Of a DNA stretch of 64,000 nucleotides, positions 29,875 to 39,331 are shown piece by piece. The translations under genes and the position numbers were made by a program. The stretch's first letter is position 1, and the number at the start of each line of letters is the position of its first letter. The notes beneath the pieces were generated by a model. That model was not told where the DNA came from. It saw only the letters and a list, made by a program, of their open reading frames with translations, and did no database searches. This DNA comes from Methylobacterium ajmalii (lineage in GTDB: Bacteria > Pseudomonadota > Alphaproteobacteria > Rhizobiales > Beijerinckiaceae). The stretch spans positions 43,274 through 107,273 of the forward strand of contig NZ_JACWCT010000072.1 in assembly GCF_016613415.1 (NCBI RefSeq). Reading direction: 5' to 3'.

Positions 29875-30392
29875 GGCTCACCTCGTTCGACCGGCCGCAT
29901 CGGCGCCGGTCGCGGGCGAGCCCGATCAGCGATCAGGCGCGGGTCACGCGAGGCGGCACCGAGGCGGCGCGGTCCGTCGACTACTGTCGCTGGGCATGGG
30001 GGATTCAGGATTCCGGTGATGCCGCGCAGCGCCGAGTCGTCGGACCCCACGCGGACCAGCGCCACATGCGTGCGAACCCATCCGACGTCAAGGGGGAGGC
30101 GGGAGTTTTTATCGCGGTGCAGCAGGCGCGCCCGGGCGCGACGCCACGCCCACCCCGGAACCGGCGGACGGCCCGCACGATCCCTTTGTTCTCGCCGCAT
30201 TTCTTTGCCACAAGCCGATACGACCCCTGCCGGGCGAGAACGACCCGTCGCCGATCGCGGGGCGCCTCACCGAGACCTCCCGCCGCATGCCGCCGCCTCG
30301 AACGGGCGATCGGCCGCGACCGGGCGTTGTCCGGGGATACCCGACGATCGGATCGTCACGAGACCCGTCTGCCGAAGGCCCGCCCGCCGTCC
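29875..30392. other. 518-bp intergenic region between the small membrane gene and kaiC
   Basis: Divergent upstream region. It includes a mildly AT-rich patch (GAGTTTTTATCG near 30100) and a stretch near 30180-30215. No gene with start signals, no RNA hairpin with T-run and no sigma-factor consensus that I trust is visible. Confidence 0.5.
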
Positions 30393-31946
30393 ATGCCCGA
30401 TCCCCAGCTTTCGCCACCCGACGACGCCGCCCCGATCCCGACCGGTGTGCCGGGCCTCGATTCGATCCTGGAGGGCGGCTACGCGGCCAACCGCGCCCAC
30501 CTGATCGAGGGCCGGCCGGGCTCGGGCAAGACCACCCAGGCGCTGCAATTCCTCATCGACGGGGCGCGGCTCGGCGAGCGCTGCCTCTACATCACCCTGT
30601 CGGAGAGCCGGCGCGAGCTGATCTCGGTCGCCACCCGCCACGGCTGGTCGCTCGACGGCATCGAGATCTTCGAGCTGGTGCCGCCCGAGCTCAGCCTCGA
30701 CCCGCGCCAGCAGCAGAGCCTCGTCCATTCCTCCGACCTCGAGCTCGGCGAGACCGTGCGGCTCGCCGTCGCGGAACTCGACCGGGTCAAGCCGCAGCGG
30801 GTGGTGTTCGACAGCCTCTCGGAGATCCGGCTGCTCTCGCAGGGCTCGCTGCGCTACCGCCGCCAGGTGCTGGCCTTGCGCAGCTACCTCCTCATCCACG
30901 ACGCCACCGCGCTCCTCCTCGACGACCTCACGGCGGAGCAGGACGACCTCAACCTGCACAGCCTCTGCCACGCGGTGATCCAGCTCGAGCAGCTCGCCCC
31001 GCTCTACGGCGGCGAGCGCCGTCGCCTGCGGGTGATCAAGATGCGCGGCACGCGGTTCCGCGGCGGCTTCCACGACTTCGTCATCCGCCGCGGCGGCCTC
31101 ACGGTGTTTCCCCGCCTGGTCGCGGCCGAGCACGGCCATTCCTACGCGATCGACCGGCTCGGCAGCGGCAATCCGGGCCTCGACGCGCTGCTGGGCGGCG
31201 GGCTCGACCGGGGCACCAGCACGATGCTGCTCGGACCCTCGGGGGTCGGCAAGTCGTCGACGGCGCTGGCCTACGTCACGGCGGCGCTGGCGCGCGGCGA
31301 GCGCGGGCTGATCCTCAGCTTCGACGAGCCGACCGGGATCCTGCGGCGTCGGGCCGCCGGTCTCGGCATGGCCGTCGACGGGCCGATCGCCGACGGCCGC
31401 CTGCGGGTCGAGCAGATCGACCCGGCGGAGGTCTCGCCGGGCGAGCTCGCCGCGATGGTGCGCAACGCCGTCGAGCGCGACGGCGCGCGCGTGGTGCTGA
31501 TCGATTCGCTCACCGGCTACCACAACGCGATGCCGGGCGAGCAGTATCTGCTGCTGCAGATGCACGAGATCCTGACATACCTGAACCAGCAGGGCGTGAC
31601 GACGCTGCTGGTACTGGCCCAGCACGGGCTCGTCGGCCAGATGTCGGCGGCGGTCGACCTCACCTACCTCAGCGACACCGTGGTGCTGTTCCGGTACTTC
31701 GAGGCGGACGGGCACTTGCGCCGGGCGGTGTCGGTGGTCAAGAAGAGGGTGGGGCCGCACGAGGCTACCATCCGGGAACTCCGGATCGACGGCGACGGTT
31801 TGCGTGTCGGCGAGCCGCTGGTGGGCTTCCGGGGCGTCCTGACCGGCGTGCCGGTCTTCCAGGGCCGCCTGCCGGCCGAGGGCGCGGGACCCGAGCGGGA
31901 TCTGCCGGTGGGGTCAGCCGATCGGGACAGCCATGAGAGAGAATGA
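30393..31946 (+). CDS. KaiC-like double-domain RecA-family ATPase
   Basis: A 517-residue protein with two RecA/KaiC domains. CI: Walker A GRPGSGKTT (40-48) and Walker B RVVFDSLSE (Asp140). CII: Walker A GPSGVGKSS (281-289) and Walker B RVVLIDSLT (Asp371). The acidic pair of CII is Asp311-Glu312; in CI only Glu71 remains. At the position of the cyanobacterial phosphosites Ser431-Thr432 the sequence is LTYLSDT, giving Thr424-Tyr425, so the phosphorylation cycle may differ. No kaiA or kaiB lies nearby. The gene overlaps a HWE histidine kinase gene by 14 bases, implying a signalling pair, perhaps for stress or redox control instead of circadian timing (inference). Confidence 0.88.
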   Translation: MPDPQLSPPDDAAPIPTGVPGLDSILEGGYAANRAHLIEGRPGSGKTTQALQFLIDGARLGERCLYITLSESRRELISVATRHGWSLDGIEIFELVPPELSLDPRQQQSLVHSSDLELGETVRLAVAELDRVKPQRVVFDSLSEIRLLSQGSLRYRRQVLALRSYLLIHDATALLLDDLTAEQDDLNLHSLCHAVIQLEQLAPLYGGERRRLRVIKMRGTRFRGGFHDFVIRRGGLTVFPRLVAAEHGHSYAIDRLGSGNPGLDALLGGGLDRGTSTMLLGPSGVGKSSTALAYVTAALARGERGLILSFDEPTGILRRRAAGLGMAVDGPIADGRLRVEQIDPAEVSPGELAAMVRNAVERDGARVVLIDSLTGYHNAMPGEQYLLLQMHEILTYLNQQGVTTLLVLAQHGLVGQMSAAVDLTYLSDTVVLFRYFEADGHLRRAVSVVKKRVGPHEATIRELRIDGDGLRVGEPLVGFRGVLTGVPVFQGRLPAEGAGPERDLPVGSADRDSHERE

Positions 31947-32973
31947 TCCCCCGGTCCTGATCCTGGCCCCGACGGGCCGCGACGCCGAGGTGGCGTCGAG
32001 CATCCTCGAGGAGGCCGGCCTGCGGGCGGAGGTCTGCGCCGACCTGCCGGCGCTGGTCGCCCGGCTCGACGAGGGCAGCTGCGCCGTCCTGACCGAGGAG
32101 GCCCTGCGCGCCTCCGACCGGCACGGGCTCGCCGCCTACCTCGCCGGGCAGGAGCCGTGGTCGGACTATCCGTTCGTGCTGCTCACCCTGCGGGGCACCC
32201 CGCCGGAGGCGCGGCTGATGGAATCCCTCGGCAACGTCACGCTGCTGGAACGGCCGTTCCACCCCGCCACCCTGGTGACCGCGACCCGCTTCGCCGTCCG
32301 GGCGCGCCGGCGCCAGCGCGAGGCCGCGGCCTTCCTGCACGAGCGCCAGCAGACCGCCGAGCGCCAGGCCCTGCTGATCCGCGAGCTGCACCACCGGGTG
32401 AAGAACACGCTCGCCACCGTGCAGGCGCTGCTCGGGGCCTCGGCGCGGGGCGCCACCAGCGTCGACGAGTTCTACCAGGGCTTCTCGGCCCGGGTGATCT
32501 CGCTCGCCAAGACCCACAACCTCCTGACGGAAGATTACTGGCAGATGGCCTCGCTCCAGGAGATGCTGGAGAACGAGCTCGGCCCCTACAACGACGAGGC
32601 CGGCAAGCGCATCGCCCTGAAGGGCCCGCTGGTCGAGCTCACCGCCGACCTCGCGGTGCCGACCGGCATGGCGATCCACGAATTGACCACCAACGCCGCC
32701 AAGCACGGCGCCCTCTCGGTGCCCGAGGGGCGCATCACCGTGACCTGGGACGTGGCGCAGGACGAGGCCGGCCGCCGCCTGCGGCTCGACTGGACCGAGC
32801 GCGGCGGACCGCGGACCGCGGAACCGACCCGCAAGGGCTTCGGCTCGACCCTGCTGCAGCGCGTGCTCACCATGCAGTGCGGCGCCGACATCAAGTTCGA
32901 CTTCAAGCCGACCGGGCTGCACTTCCGCATGGAGGCGCCGCTGGTCGAGCACCGGACGGTGCCGCACTACTGA
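31933..32973 (+). CDS. HWE-family sensor histidine kinase with degenerate receiver domain
   Basis: A 346-residue soluble kinase. Residues 7-125 look like a response-regulator receiver (VLILAPTGRDAEVASSILEEAGL to LLERPF), but the third strand reads AVLTEEAL without the phosphoacceptor Asp, and the usual KPF is RPF, so it is probably a pseudo-receiver. The kinase core follows: H-box ELHHRVKNTLATVQALL (His154 likely phosphorylated), N-box IHELTTNAAKHGA with His249, and WTE at 287-289, the residues that name the HWE family; G-box KGFGSTLLQ. No membrane segment. Coupled to the KaiC gene; no response regulator adjacent. Confidence 0.9.
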   Translation: MRENDPPVLILAPTGRDAEVASSILEEAGLRAEVCADLPALVARLDEGSCAVLTEEALRASDRHGLAAYLAGQEPWSDYPFVLLTLRGTPPEARLMESLGNVTLLERPFHPATLVTATRFAVRARRRQREAAAFLHERQQTAERQALLIRELHHRVKNTLATVQALLGASARGATSVDEFYQGFSARVISLAKTHNLLTEDYWQMASLQEMLENELGPYNDEAGKRIALKGPLVELTADLAVPTGMAIHELTTNAAKHGALSVPEGRITVTWDVAQDEAGRRLRLDWTERGGPRTAEPTRKGFGSTLLQRVLTMQCGADIKFDFKPTGLHFRMEAPLVEHRTVPHY

Positions 32974-33006
32974 CGCGCCCCCCGGACGCCTGCGTCCGGA
33001 GCGTCC

Positions 33007-33678
33007 TCACGCCGCCCGGACGGCGGCGGGCAGGAGCGCGGCCGCCACCGCCGCGGGGCTGTCGAACAGGTGATCGGGCCCGGCGGCCGCGAGCGCCGGC
33101 CCGCGCGTGTAGCCCCAGGTCACCGCCCCGAAGGCGAGGCCCGCCCGCGCGGCGGCCGCGTGGTCGCGCAGCTCGTCGCCGAGGCACAGGACGCGGGACG
33201 GCGGGATGCCGCTCGCGCGCACCACGGCGGCGAACCGGCGCGCCTTGCCGAACACGCCGGCGCCGCAGGCGTAGTGCCCGATCAGGCCGGCGCAATCCGG
33301 GCCGAGCACCCGGCGCGCCACGTCCTCGCGGTTCGAGCTGACGAGGGCGAGCGTGATCCCGCCCTCCCGCAGCCGCCCGAGCAGGGCCGGGATGCCGGGA
33401 AACGGCGCCAGCATGCCGGCGTCGCGGGCGGCGAGGCCGTGCATGTGGCGGGCGATGAAGGGCAGCTTCCAGCCGGGGACGCCGAGGCGCCGCATCACGC
33501 CCCGCGCGTCGAGCGCCCGCAGGGCCTCGACCTCGTCGGGCGCGGGCCGGCGGAAGCCGTAGCGGTCGGCGACGCCCGGCAGGACGCCGGCGAACCACGG
33601 GAAGGTGTCGGCCAGCGTGCCGTCGAAATCGAGGACGACCAGCCGGTACGGCGGGCCGTCCCGGTCGGCTACCAGCAC
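33007..33678 (-). CDS. HAD superfamily hydrolase (phosphoglycolate-phosphatase-like)
   Basis: A 223-residue phosphatase-type HAD enzyme. Motif I is VVLDFDGTLADTF with nucleophile Asp17 and Asp19; motif II is ALVSSNRED near residue 112; motif III/IV are KARRFAAVV and RVLCLGDELRDHAAAARAGL. The helical cap between them is of the C1 type. Substrate unknown. GTG start; its first codons overlap the last 10 bases of the upstream disordered-protein gene (TGCTGGTAG), indicating coupled translation. Confidence 0.87.
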   Translation of the reverse strand: MLVADRDGPPYRLVVLDFDGTLADTFPWFAGVLPGVADRYGFRRPAPDEVEALRALDARGVMRRLGVPGWKLPFIARHMHGLAARDAGMLAPFPGIPALLGRLREGGITLALVSSNREDVARRVLGPDCAGLIGHYACGAGVFGKARRFAAVVRASGIPPSRVLCLGDELRDHAAAARAGLAFGAVTWGYTRGPALAAAGPDHLFDSPAAVAAALLPAAVRAA

Positions 33679-34445
33679 ACGCGGGGCAGCCGGCGCTTCC
33701 AGCGCTGGCCGACGCGCAGGTCCTCGTCGCCGGCGCGGCGCTTGGCCCGCAGGCGCATCTCGCCGGTCTCGGCCGCCTCGGCCACCGGAGCCTTGGACTG
33801 GGGTGCCTCGGGCTGGGGCGCGGCGGCCTGGATCCGCGGGGCGGCCGGCAGCGCGATGGGGGCGGGGGTCTGGATCGGCGCCTCGTCGGGCCAGTCCTCG
33901 GGCCAGACGAAGGCCGGCCGAGGGCCGGGCGTGCGGCGCTGCGCCGGGGCGGCGGTCCGGTAGCGGCGCACCCGCGGCAGCTTCGGCTCGGGTTCCGGCG
34001 CCGCCTCCGGCTCCGGCTCGGGCTCCGGCGGGGCGATCAGGCTCGGCAGAACGCGCTTGGCGCCGGCGTTCCTGGGGTCGGACGCGGCGGCCGGCGAAGG
34101 CTTGGAGAAGACGTCTCTCGCCAGGGCGTCCCGCGCCGACGAATCCTTCGCGGCGGGCGACTTGAGGGAGGAGTCCTTGGCGAAGGCCGGGGCCTCCGGC
34201 GGGTCGAAACGGCCCGACTGGGTCGCCGCGGCGGCCTCCTCGAACAGGCCGGTCCCGGCCCAGAGGTTGCGGCCGGGGGCGGCGGGACGTCGCTCGGGCT
34301 CGCCCGTCGCGGCGGGGCTCGCCGGGGGCTTGCTTGCGGGGCGCTCGCTCTGGGGCCGCTCGCTGTCGGGGGTGGCGATCAAGGGGGATGTGCGGCTGCG
34401 CTTGATCTCGACCGTGAATGACGGTCTCGCGCGGTGGCGCGTCAT
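33669..34445 (-). CDS. low-complexity protein with conserved basic ends
   Basis: A 258-residue hypothetical protein. The N-terminus MTRHRARPSFTVEIKRSR and the C-terminus LRAKRRAGDEDLRVGQRWKRRLPRVCW are basic and structured-looking; the 200 residues between are Pro/Ala/Glu/Ser-rich with repeated SERPQSERPASKPPASPAA and PEPEPEPEAAPEPEPK runs, so mostly disordered. Conserved ends with a variable middle suggest a nucleic-acid or protein-bridging linker; the basic ends could bind DNA or RNA (inference). AGGA precedes the ATG. It leads a two-gene operon with the HAD phosphatase. Confidence 0.7.
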   Translation of the reverse strand: MTRHRARPSFTVEIKRSRTSPLIATPDSERPQSERPASKPPASPAATGEPERRPAAPGRNLWAGTGLFEEAAAATQSGRFDPPEAPAFAKDSSLKSPAAKDSSARDALARDVFSKPSPAAASDPRNAGAKRVLPSLIAPPEPEPEPEAAPEPEPKLPRVRRYRTAAPAQRRTPGPRPAFVWPEDWPDEAPIQTPAPIALPAAPRIQAAAPQPEAPQSKAPVAEAAETGEMRLRAKRRAGDEDLRVGQRWKRRLPRVCW

Positions 34446-34674
34446 TGAATGTCCTGAAGCGATCTGTTCGGAATCAATCACCCGCGGCCATGCGCGCGGG
34501 CACGATCCTCACTTAGGATGGGTTAGGGGAATTGTCCATGGCAAGAATTGATAAAGTCTCAACGGAGGTCACAGTGACGGCATCCCGATGGTCTGGCGTC
34601 CGCAATGTTCTGTCGGCCGCGAGATTTGACTCAATCGTGTCGCAGTCGTGCCGTGTCCCGGCGGGAGGCCGCGC

Positions 34675-35445
34675 GTGAGCCGGCCGGTCGCCCGCGTCTT
34701 CGTGCTCACGGGAGCCGGGATCTCGGCCGAGAGCGGGCTCGGCACCTTCCGGGATCCGGGCGGGCTGTGGCGCCGCTTCGACCCGATGCGGCTCGCCACT
34801 CCCGAGGCCTTCGCCCGCGAGCCCGAGGAGGTCCACGCCTTCTACAACCTGCGCCGGCAGGGGGTGCGGGAGGCCGCGCCCAACGCCGCCCACGCGGCGC
34901 TGGCGCGGCTGGAGGCGGGCCTTGCCGCCCGCGGCGGCGGGCTCTTCCTGTGCACCCAGAACGTCGACGACCTGCACGAGCGCGCCGGCTCGCGGTCGGT
35001 CGTGCACATGCACGGCGAACTGATGCGGGTGCGCTGCACCGCCTGCGGCGCGGCCGCGCCCTGGGCGGAGGATCTCGGTCTCGACACCGCCTGCCCGGCC
35101 TGCGGGCGGCGGGGCGGGATGCGCCCGGACGTGGTGTGGTTCGGCGAGGTGCCGCTCCACCTCGACGCGATCGGCGACGCTCTCGCGGCGGCCGACCTGT
35201 TCGTCGCCATCGGCACCTCCGGGGCGGTCTATCCGGCGGCGGGCTTCGTGGCGCAGGCCCGGGCCGCCGGGATCCCGACCCGGGAGATCAACCTCGCGCC
35301 CTCCGACACCGCCGGCCTGTTCGACGAGGCCACCTACGGCCCGGCCACCCGGGCGGTGCCGGACTTCGTCGCGGAGCTTCTCGACGAAGATCTACCGGGC
35401 AGAGACGGGCCGGGCCGGGACCGGCACGGCGGACGGGAGGCGTGA
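34675..35445 (+). CDS. cobB: sirtuin NAD-dependent protein deacylase (CobB type, class III)
   Basis: A 256-residue Sir2 enzyme that removes acyl groups from lysines using NAD. NAD site TGAGISAESGLGTFRD (12-27), TQNVDDLHERAG (95-106) and catalytic His113 in HMHGEL; Zn ligands Cys121, Cys124, Cys140, Cys143. Tyr57 and Arg60 match the Y-x-x-R pair that lets SIRT5/CobB bind succinyl and malonyl lysine, so desuccinylation is predicted besides deacetylation. GTG 34675 with GGGAGG 6 bases upstream is a better start than GTG 34648. A lower-GC 229-bp divergent promoter region precedes it. Confidence 0.92.
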   Translation: MSRPVARVFVLTGAGISAESGLGTFRDPGGLWRRFDPMRLATPEAFAREPEEVHAFYNLRRQGVREAAPNAAHAALARLEAGLAARGGGLFLCTQNVDDLHERAGSRSVVHMHGELMRVRCTACGAAAPWAEDLGLDTACPACGRRGGMRPDVVWFGEVPLHLDAIGDALAAADLFVAIGTSGAVYPAAGFVAQARAAGIPTREINLAPSDTAGLFDEATYGPATRAVPDFVAELLDEDLPGRDGPGRDRHGGREA

Positions 35446-35465
35446 CCTTCCTCCGGGCGGGACGG

Positions 35466-37331
35466 TCAGGGCGCGTAGGCGCTGGCGGCCGCCGGCAGGG
35501 ACAGGGCCGGGAGCGGCCGTGCCGCGAGCGGCCGCAGCACCGGCCGCAGCCAGGGGCCCTCGATGGCGAAGTGCCCGGCGGGCCGCCCGTCGGGCCCGGG
35601 CTCGATCCTCGCCTCGGCGCCGAGGCGGCGCTCGGCCAGGAAGACCCGGCCGCCGAGGGTCGCCGTCATCCCCCCGCCGCGGACCTGGCCCTGGCCGATC
35701 TCGGCGACCCCGTCGGCCACCGTCAGGCTGACCCGGGCGCGCTCGAAATGGGTGCGGCCGCCCCGGCGCAGGGCGACGGCGGTGGAATCGGGCCGCTGGG
35801 CGAGGTCGGCGAGGTTGAGGCCGAGGATCTCGCCGCCCTCCACCGTGGCGACGGCGCGCCCGCCGAGGCGGCCGACGAGGTCGGCGAGGCTCGATCCGGC
35901 CGTGTCGAGCACCGCCGAGCCCTGGCCGCGGCCGAGGATCCAGCGCGGCCAGCCGAGATCGGCGAACAGGCCGCCGAGGTCGACCCGGTCGGCGCTGCCC
36001 TGGAGGCGGGCGTCGAGGCCGGAGGGCAGGGCGGCCAAAGCCGCCCGCCCCTTGACGGTGCCGCCCTGCACGGTGGCGCGCCCGAGCGTCGCCTCGACGG
36101 TGCCGTCGCGCACCAGGAGGCCGGCGGCGACGTCCTGCGCCTCCAGGGACCCGAGGCGGGCGGAGGCCGCGGAGAGCCGCAGGTCGAGGTCGCCCCGGGT
36201 GAGGGCGTCGAGGCCGAGGGGCGCCCGGCTCCAGCCGCCGCCGGGCTCGACGTCGGGCAGGAGACCCGACAGGTCGAGCCTCTCGGCCGCCAGGGTGCCG
36301 CTGACGGACAACCGCCCCCGCGCCAGGGCGAGGGCGCCGGCTCCCTCGAGCCGGTTGTCGCCGAACCGCACCCGGATCTCGGGCCATTCGACGCCGCCCG
36401 GACGAGCCGTGAAGCGCCCCTCGACGCCGACCGGGCCGGCGAGCGCGGCGGGACCGGGCTCGACCCCGAGCCAGGCCAGGGTGCGGGCCAGGGCCGGGGT
36501 GGTGAACCGGCCCTGGCCGGACAGGCGCGGGCCGTCCGTGGCGGGGCCCGCGGACGCCTCGTTGGCAGGGACATTCGCGGCGGGAGAATTCGCGGCGGTC
36601 GTCCCGGCCCAGACCAGGCTGCCCTCGATCTCGGCGCTGCCCTCCGCGGAGGGTCCGTCGATGCCGGGGCCGGCGACCCAGGTCAGGGCGGCGGTGAGCG
36701 GGGTCTCGGCGCCGGCCGCGAGCGCGGGCGGGCGCAGGCCCGACACGGTGAGCGTCGCCGGCACGCCGCGCCAGGTGAAGGCGGCCGAGAGGTCGAGCCC
36801 GGCGCTCGGGCGCGGCCAGCTCGCCACCAAGTTCAGGCCGGTGACCGTCTCGCGGCTGCCGGTGCGGGGATCGCGTCCGGAGAGCGTGGCGTCGACGAGG
36901 ACGAGGCGGCGCAGGTGGCGGCCGCGCCCGGCGGCGACGCGGGCGGCCAGCCGCGCGGCCGGCTCAGCCCAGTCGACCGCCGCGTCGTCCGGCAGGGCGA
37001 TCCGGGCCCGGTCGAGGACGAGGCCGGTGACCTCGGCCCGGCCGGCGAGGAGCCCGGCGAGGCCGAGCTGCACCTGCAGGCCGGCGCTCTCGACGAGGTC
37101 GTGATCGCCCCGGCGCAGCCGCACCCGGGAGAAGCTGAGGGACGGGGCCGGCAGCAGGGTCAAGGTGGCGGGCCCGGCGGCCGAGAGGCCGAGGCCGTAG
37201 CGCCGCGCGAGGTCCCGCTCGGCGAAGGCGACCGCCCGCGGCGCCGCGATCGTCCAGGGCAGGGAGGCGGCCGTGAGCGCGAGGGCCGCCGTGGCGGCGC
37301 CGCTCAGGGCCAGGATGGTTCGGCGCGACAT
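35466..37331 (-). CDS. AsmA family protein
   Basis: A 621-residue protein of the AsmA/DUF748-like outer-membrane assembly or lipid-transport family. One N-terminal membrane anchor (residues 5-27, ILALSGAATAALALTAASLPW), then AVAFAERDLARRYGLGLSAAGPATLTLLPAPSLSFSRVRLRRGD, the AsmA N-terminal pattern, long beta-rich repeats, and the C-terminal AsmA segment LNLADLAQRPDSTAVALRRGGRTHFERARVSLTVADGVAEIGQGQVRGGGMTATLGG. Probably an inner-membrane-anchored periplasmic groove for lipids. An Asn/Ala/Pro repeat (AANSPAANVPANEA) marks a flexible loop. GGAG precedes the ATG. Confidence 0.88.
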   Translation of the reverse strand: MSRRTILALSGAATAALALTAASLPWTIAAPRAVAFAERDLARRYGLGLSAAGPATLTLLPAPSLSFSRVRLRRGDHDLVESAGLQVQLGLAGLLAGRAEVTGLVLDRARIALPDDAAVDWAEPAARLAARVAAGRGRHLRRLVLVDATLSGRDPRTGSRETVTGLNLVASWPRPSAGLDLSAAFTWRGVPATLTVSGLRPPALAAGAETPLTAALTWVAGPGIDGPSAEGSAEIEGSLVWAGTTAANSPAANVPANEASAGPATDGPRLSGQGRFTTPALARTLAWLGVEPGPAALAGPVGVEGRFTARPGGVEWPEIRVRFGDNRLEGAGALALARGRLSVSGTLAAERLDLSGLLPDVEPGGGWSRAPLGLDALTRGDLDLRLSAASARLGSLEAQDVAAGLLVRDGTVEATLGRATVQGGTVKGRAALAALPSGLDARLQGSADRVDLGGLFADLGWPRWILGRGQGSAVLDTAGSSLADLVGRLGGRAVATVEGGEILGLNLADLAQRPDSTAVALRRGGRTHFERARVSLTVADGVAEIGQGQVRGGGMTATLGGRVFLAERRLGAEARIEPGPDGRPAGHFAIEGPWLRPVLRPLAARPLPALSLPAAASAYAP

Positions 37332-37646
37332 CGCTCTCCGGCTGCCGGCGTGGACGAGAAGACGATGCCCCCCCGGGCCGCCGCCGCCTGCGGTCCCTCG
37401 GACCTGCCGGCGGCGGGCGCCATCCCAAAACTTCCCTTTGACGGCCCCGGTATAATCCCTCGTGCGCGTCTTGTCTCCCCGGGCCGGCGCGCCGCCCCCG
37501 GCCCCGCCGGAGCGGACCATTTTCCCGGCACCGCCCGGTGGTGCGGCGCCGCAACGGTGCTACACAGGGCGGCGAGGCGCCGCATCCGTGCGGGAACGAG
37601 GGCATCCGAGCCCCGGCGGCACCAGAATGGATTGGGGAAACGAGGG
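37332..37646. other. divergent intergenic region between asmA and scoA
   Basis: These 315 bases carry the promoters of both flanking genes. TATAAT occurs at 37451-37456 in + orientation, but the TTGACG nearby is only 7 bases upstream of it and cannot be its -35. A CTACAC box near 37560 is a weaker alternative. No gene or RNA is supported. Confidence 0.45.
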
Positions 37647-38402
37647 ATGAAGAAGGTATACCCCGACGCCACCGCCGCCCTGGCGGGCGTCCTGCGGGAC
37701 GGCATGACGATCATGGCCGGCGGCTTCGGCCTGTGCGGCATTCCCGACGTCCTCATCGACGCGGTGCGCGAGAGCGGCGCCAAGGACCTCACGGTCATCT
37801 CGAACAATGCCGGCATCGACGGCGTCGGCCTCGGCGTGCTGCTCGAGACGCGCCAGATCAAGAAGATGATCTCGTCCTATGTCGGCGAGAACAAGACCTT
37901 CGCCAAGCAGTACCTCGCCGGCGAGCTCGAGATCGAGTTCAACCCGCAGGGCACGCTGGCCGAGCGCATCCGTGCCGGCGGCGCCGGCGTCCCGGCTTTC
38001 TTCACCAAGACCGGCGTCGGCACCCTGATCGCCGAGGGCAAGGAAACCCGGGAGTTCGACGGCGAGACCTACGTGATGGAGCGCGGCCTGTTCGCCGACG
38101 TCTCGCTGGTCCACGCCTGGAAGGGCGACCACGAGGGCAACCTCGTCTACCGGAAGACCGCCCGCAACTTCAACCCGATGATGGCGTCGGCCTCGCGCAT
38201 GACCATCGCGCAGGTCGAGCACCTGGTGCGCCCCGGCGAGATCGACCCGGACCACATCATCACGCCCGGCGTGTTCGTGAAGCGGATGATCCACGTCCCG
38301 AACGCGGAGAAGCGCATCGAGCAGCGCACCACCCGCAAGCGTGCCGAGGCCGCCCCCAACGCCGAGCCCGCGCCCGCCCCCACGGGCGGCGGCGCCATCT
38401 GA
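37647..38402 (+). CDS. scoA: 3-oxoacid CoA-transferase subunit A
   Basis: A 251-residue alpha subunit of a succinyl-CoA:acetoacetate (3-oxoacid) CoA-transferase, which activates acetoacetate for use or salvage of polyhydroxybutyrate breakdown products. It opens VYPDATAALAGVLRDGMTIMAGGFGLCGIPDVLIDAVRESG with the G-G-F-G-x-x-G-x-P CoA-site motif, and continues GVGVLLETRQIKKMISSYVGENKTF, GGAGVPAFFTKTGVGT and VERGLFADVSLVHAWKGD-like segments. A tail of about 25 residues rich in Ala/Pro (after KRIEQRTTRKR) extends beyond family length. GAGG precedes the ATG at 37647. Confidence 0.94.
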   Translation: MKKVYPDATAALAGVLRDGMTIMAGGFGLCGIPDVLIDAVRESGAKDLTVISNNAGIDGVGLGVLLETRQIKKMISSYVGENKTFAKQYLAGELEIEFNPQGTLAERIRAGGAGVPAFFTKTGVGTLIAEGKETREFDGETYVMERGLFADVSLVHAWKGDHEGNLVYRKTARNFNPMMASASRMTIAQVEHLVRPGEIDPDHIITPGVFVKRMIHVPNAEKRIEQRTTRKRAEAAPNAEPAPAPTGGGAI

Positions 38403-38423
38403 CGAGCGAGAGAGGAGACCACC

Positions 38424-39089
<666 letters not shown>

Positions 39090-39095
39090 GGACGG

Positions 39096-39117
39096 TCTGC
39101 CTGCACGAGCAGGCAGA
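39096..39117 (+). terminator. stem-loop after the CoA-transferase genes
   Basis: TCTGCCTGC pairs perfectly with GCAGGCAGA around an ACGA loop, 7 bp beyond the scoB stop. No T-run follows, so it may be rho-dependent or stabilising. Confidence 0.5.
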
Positions 39118-39145
39118 TCGAACGACACCGTCGACACGTCACTGA

Positions 39146-39284
39146 GTCATCCCGGGGCTCGCCGCAGGCGAGAACCCGGGATCCATAACCGCCGACCTTC
39201 GAGAATGAGGCGGCGTCCGTCCTACTTCATCTGCATCGTCAGCGGTTATGGATCCCGGGCTCCGCTGCGCGGCCCCGGGACGAC
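39146..39284. repeat. ~140-bp inverted-repeat element, copy 1
   Basis: The ends are roughly 50-bp inverted repeats: GTCATCCCGGGGCTCGCCG at the left and its imperfect complement ending GGCCCCGGGACGAC at the right. The inner parts are ACCCGGGATCCATAACCGCC and GCGGTTATGGATCCCGGGC. A variable centre of about 40 bp separates the arms. A second copy lies at 60066-60207 with the same arms and a different centre. No coding capacity. It resembles a MITE or palindromic intergenic repeat. It fills most of the gap between scoB and the phosphodiesterase. Confidence 0.75.
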
Positions 39285-39331
39285 GATGGCGACTGTCAGC
39301 TGCGTCGACGAGGTAGCCGGGCAGGCTTGGA

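Noticed and set aside
30393..31946. A circadian clock kaiC.
   Set aside because: No kaiA or kaiB nearby, and phosphosite and acidic-pair positions differ; a clock role is not supported.
37438..37456. TTGACG followed by TATAAT as a promoter.
   Set aside because: The spacing is only 7 bases, far from the 16-18 needed; the sequences cannot be one promoter.
34605..38402. A 1265-codon open frame ending at 38402.
   Set aside because: It runs antisense through AsmA and out of frame through the sirtuin. Only the part from 37647 (CoA-transferase A) is a gene.
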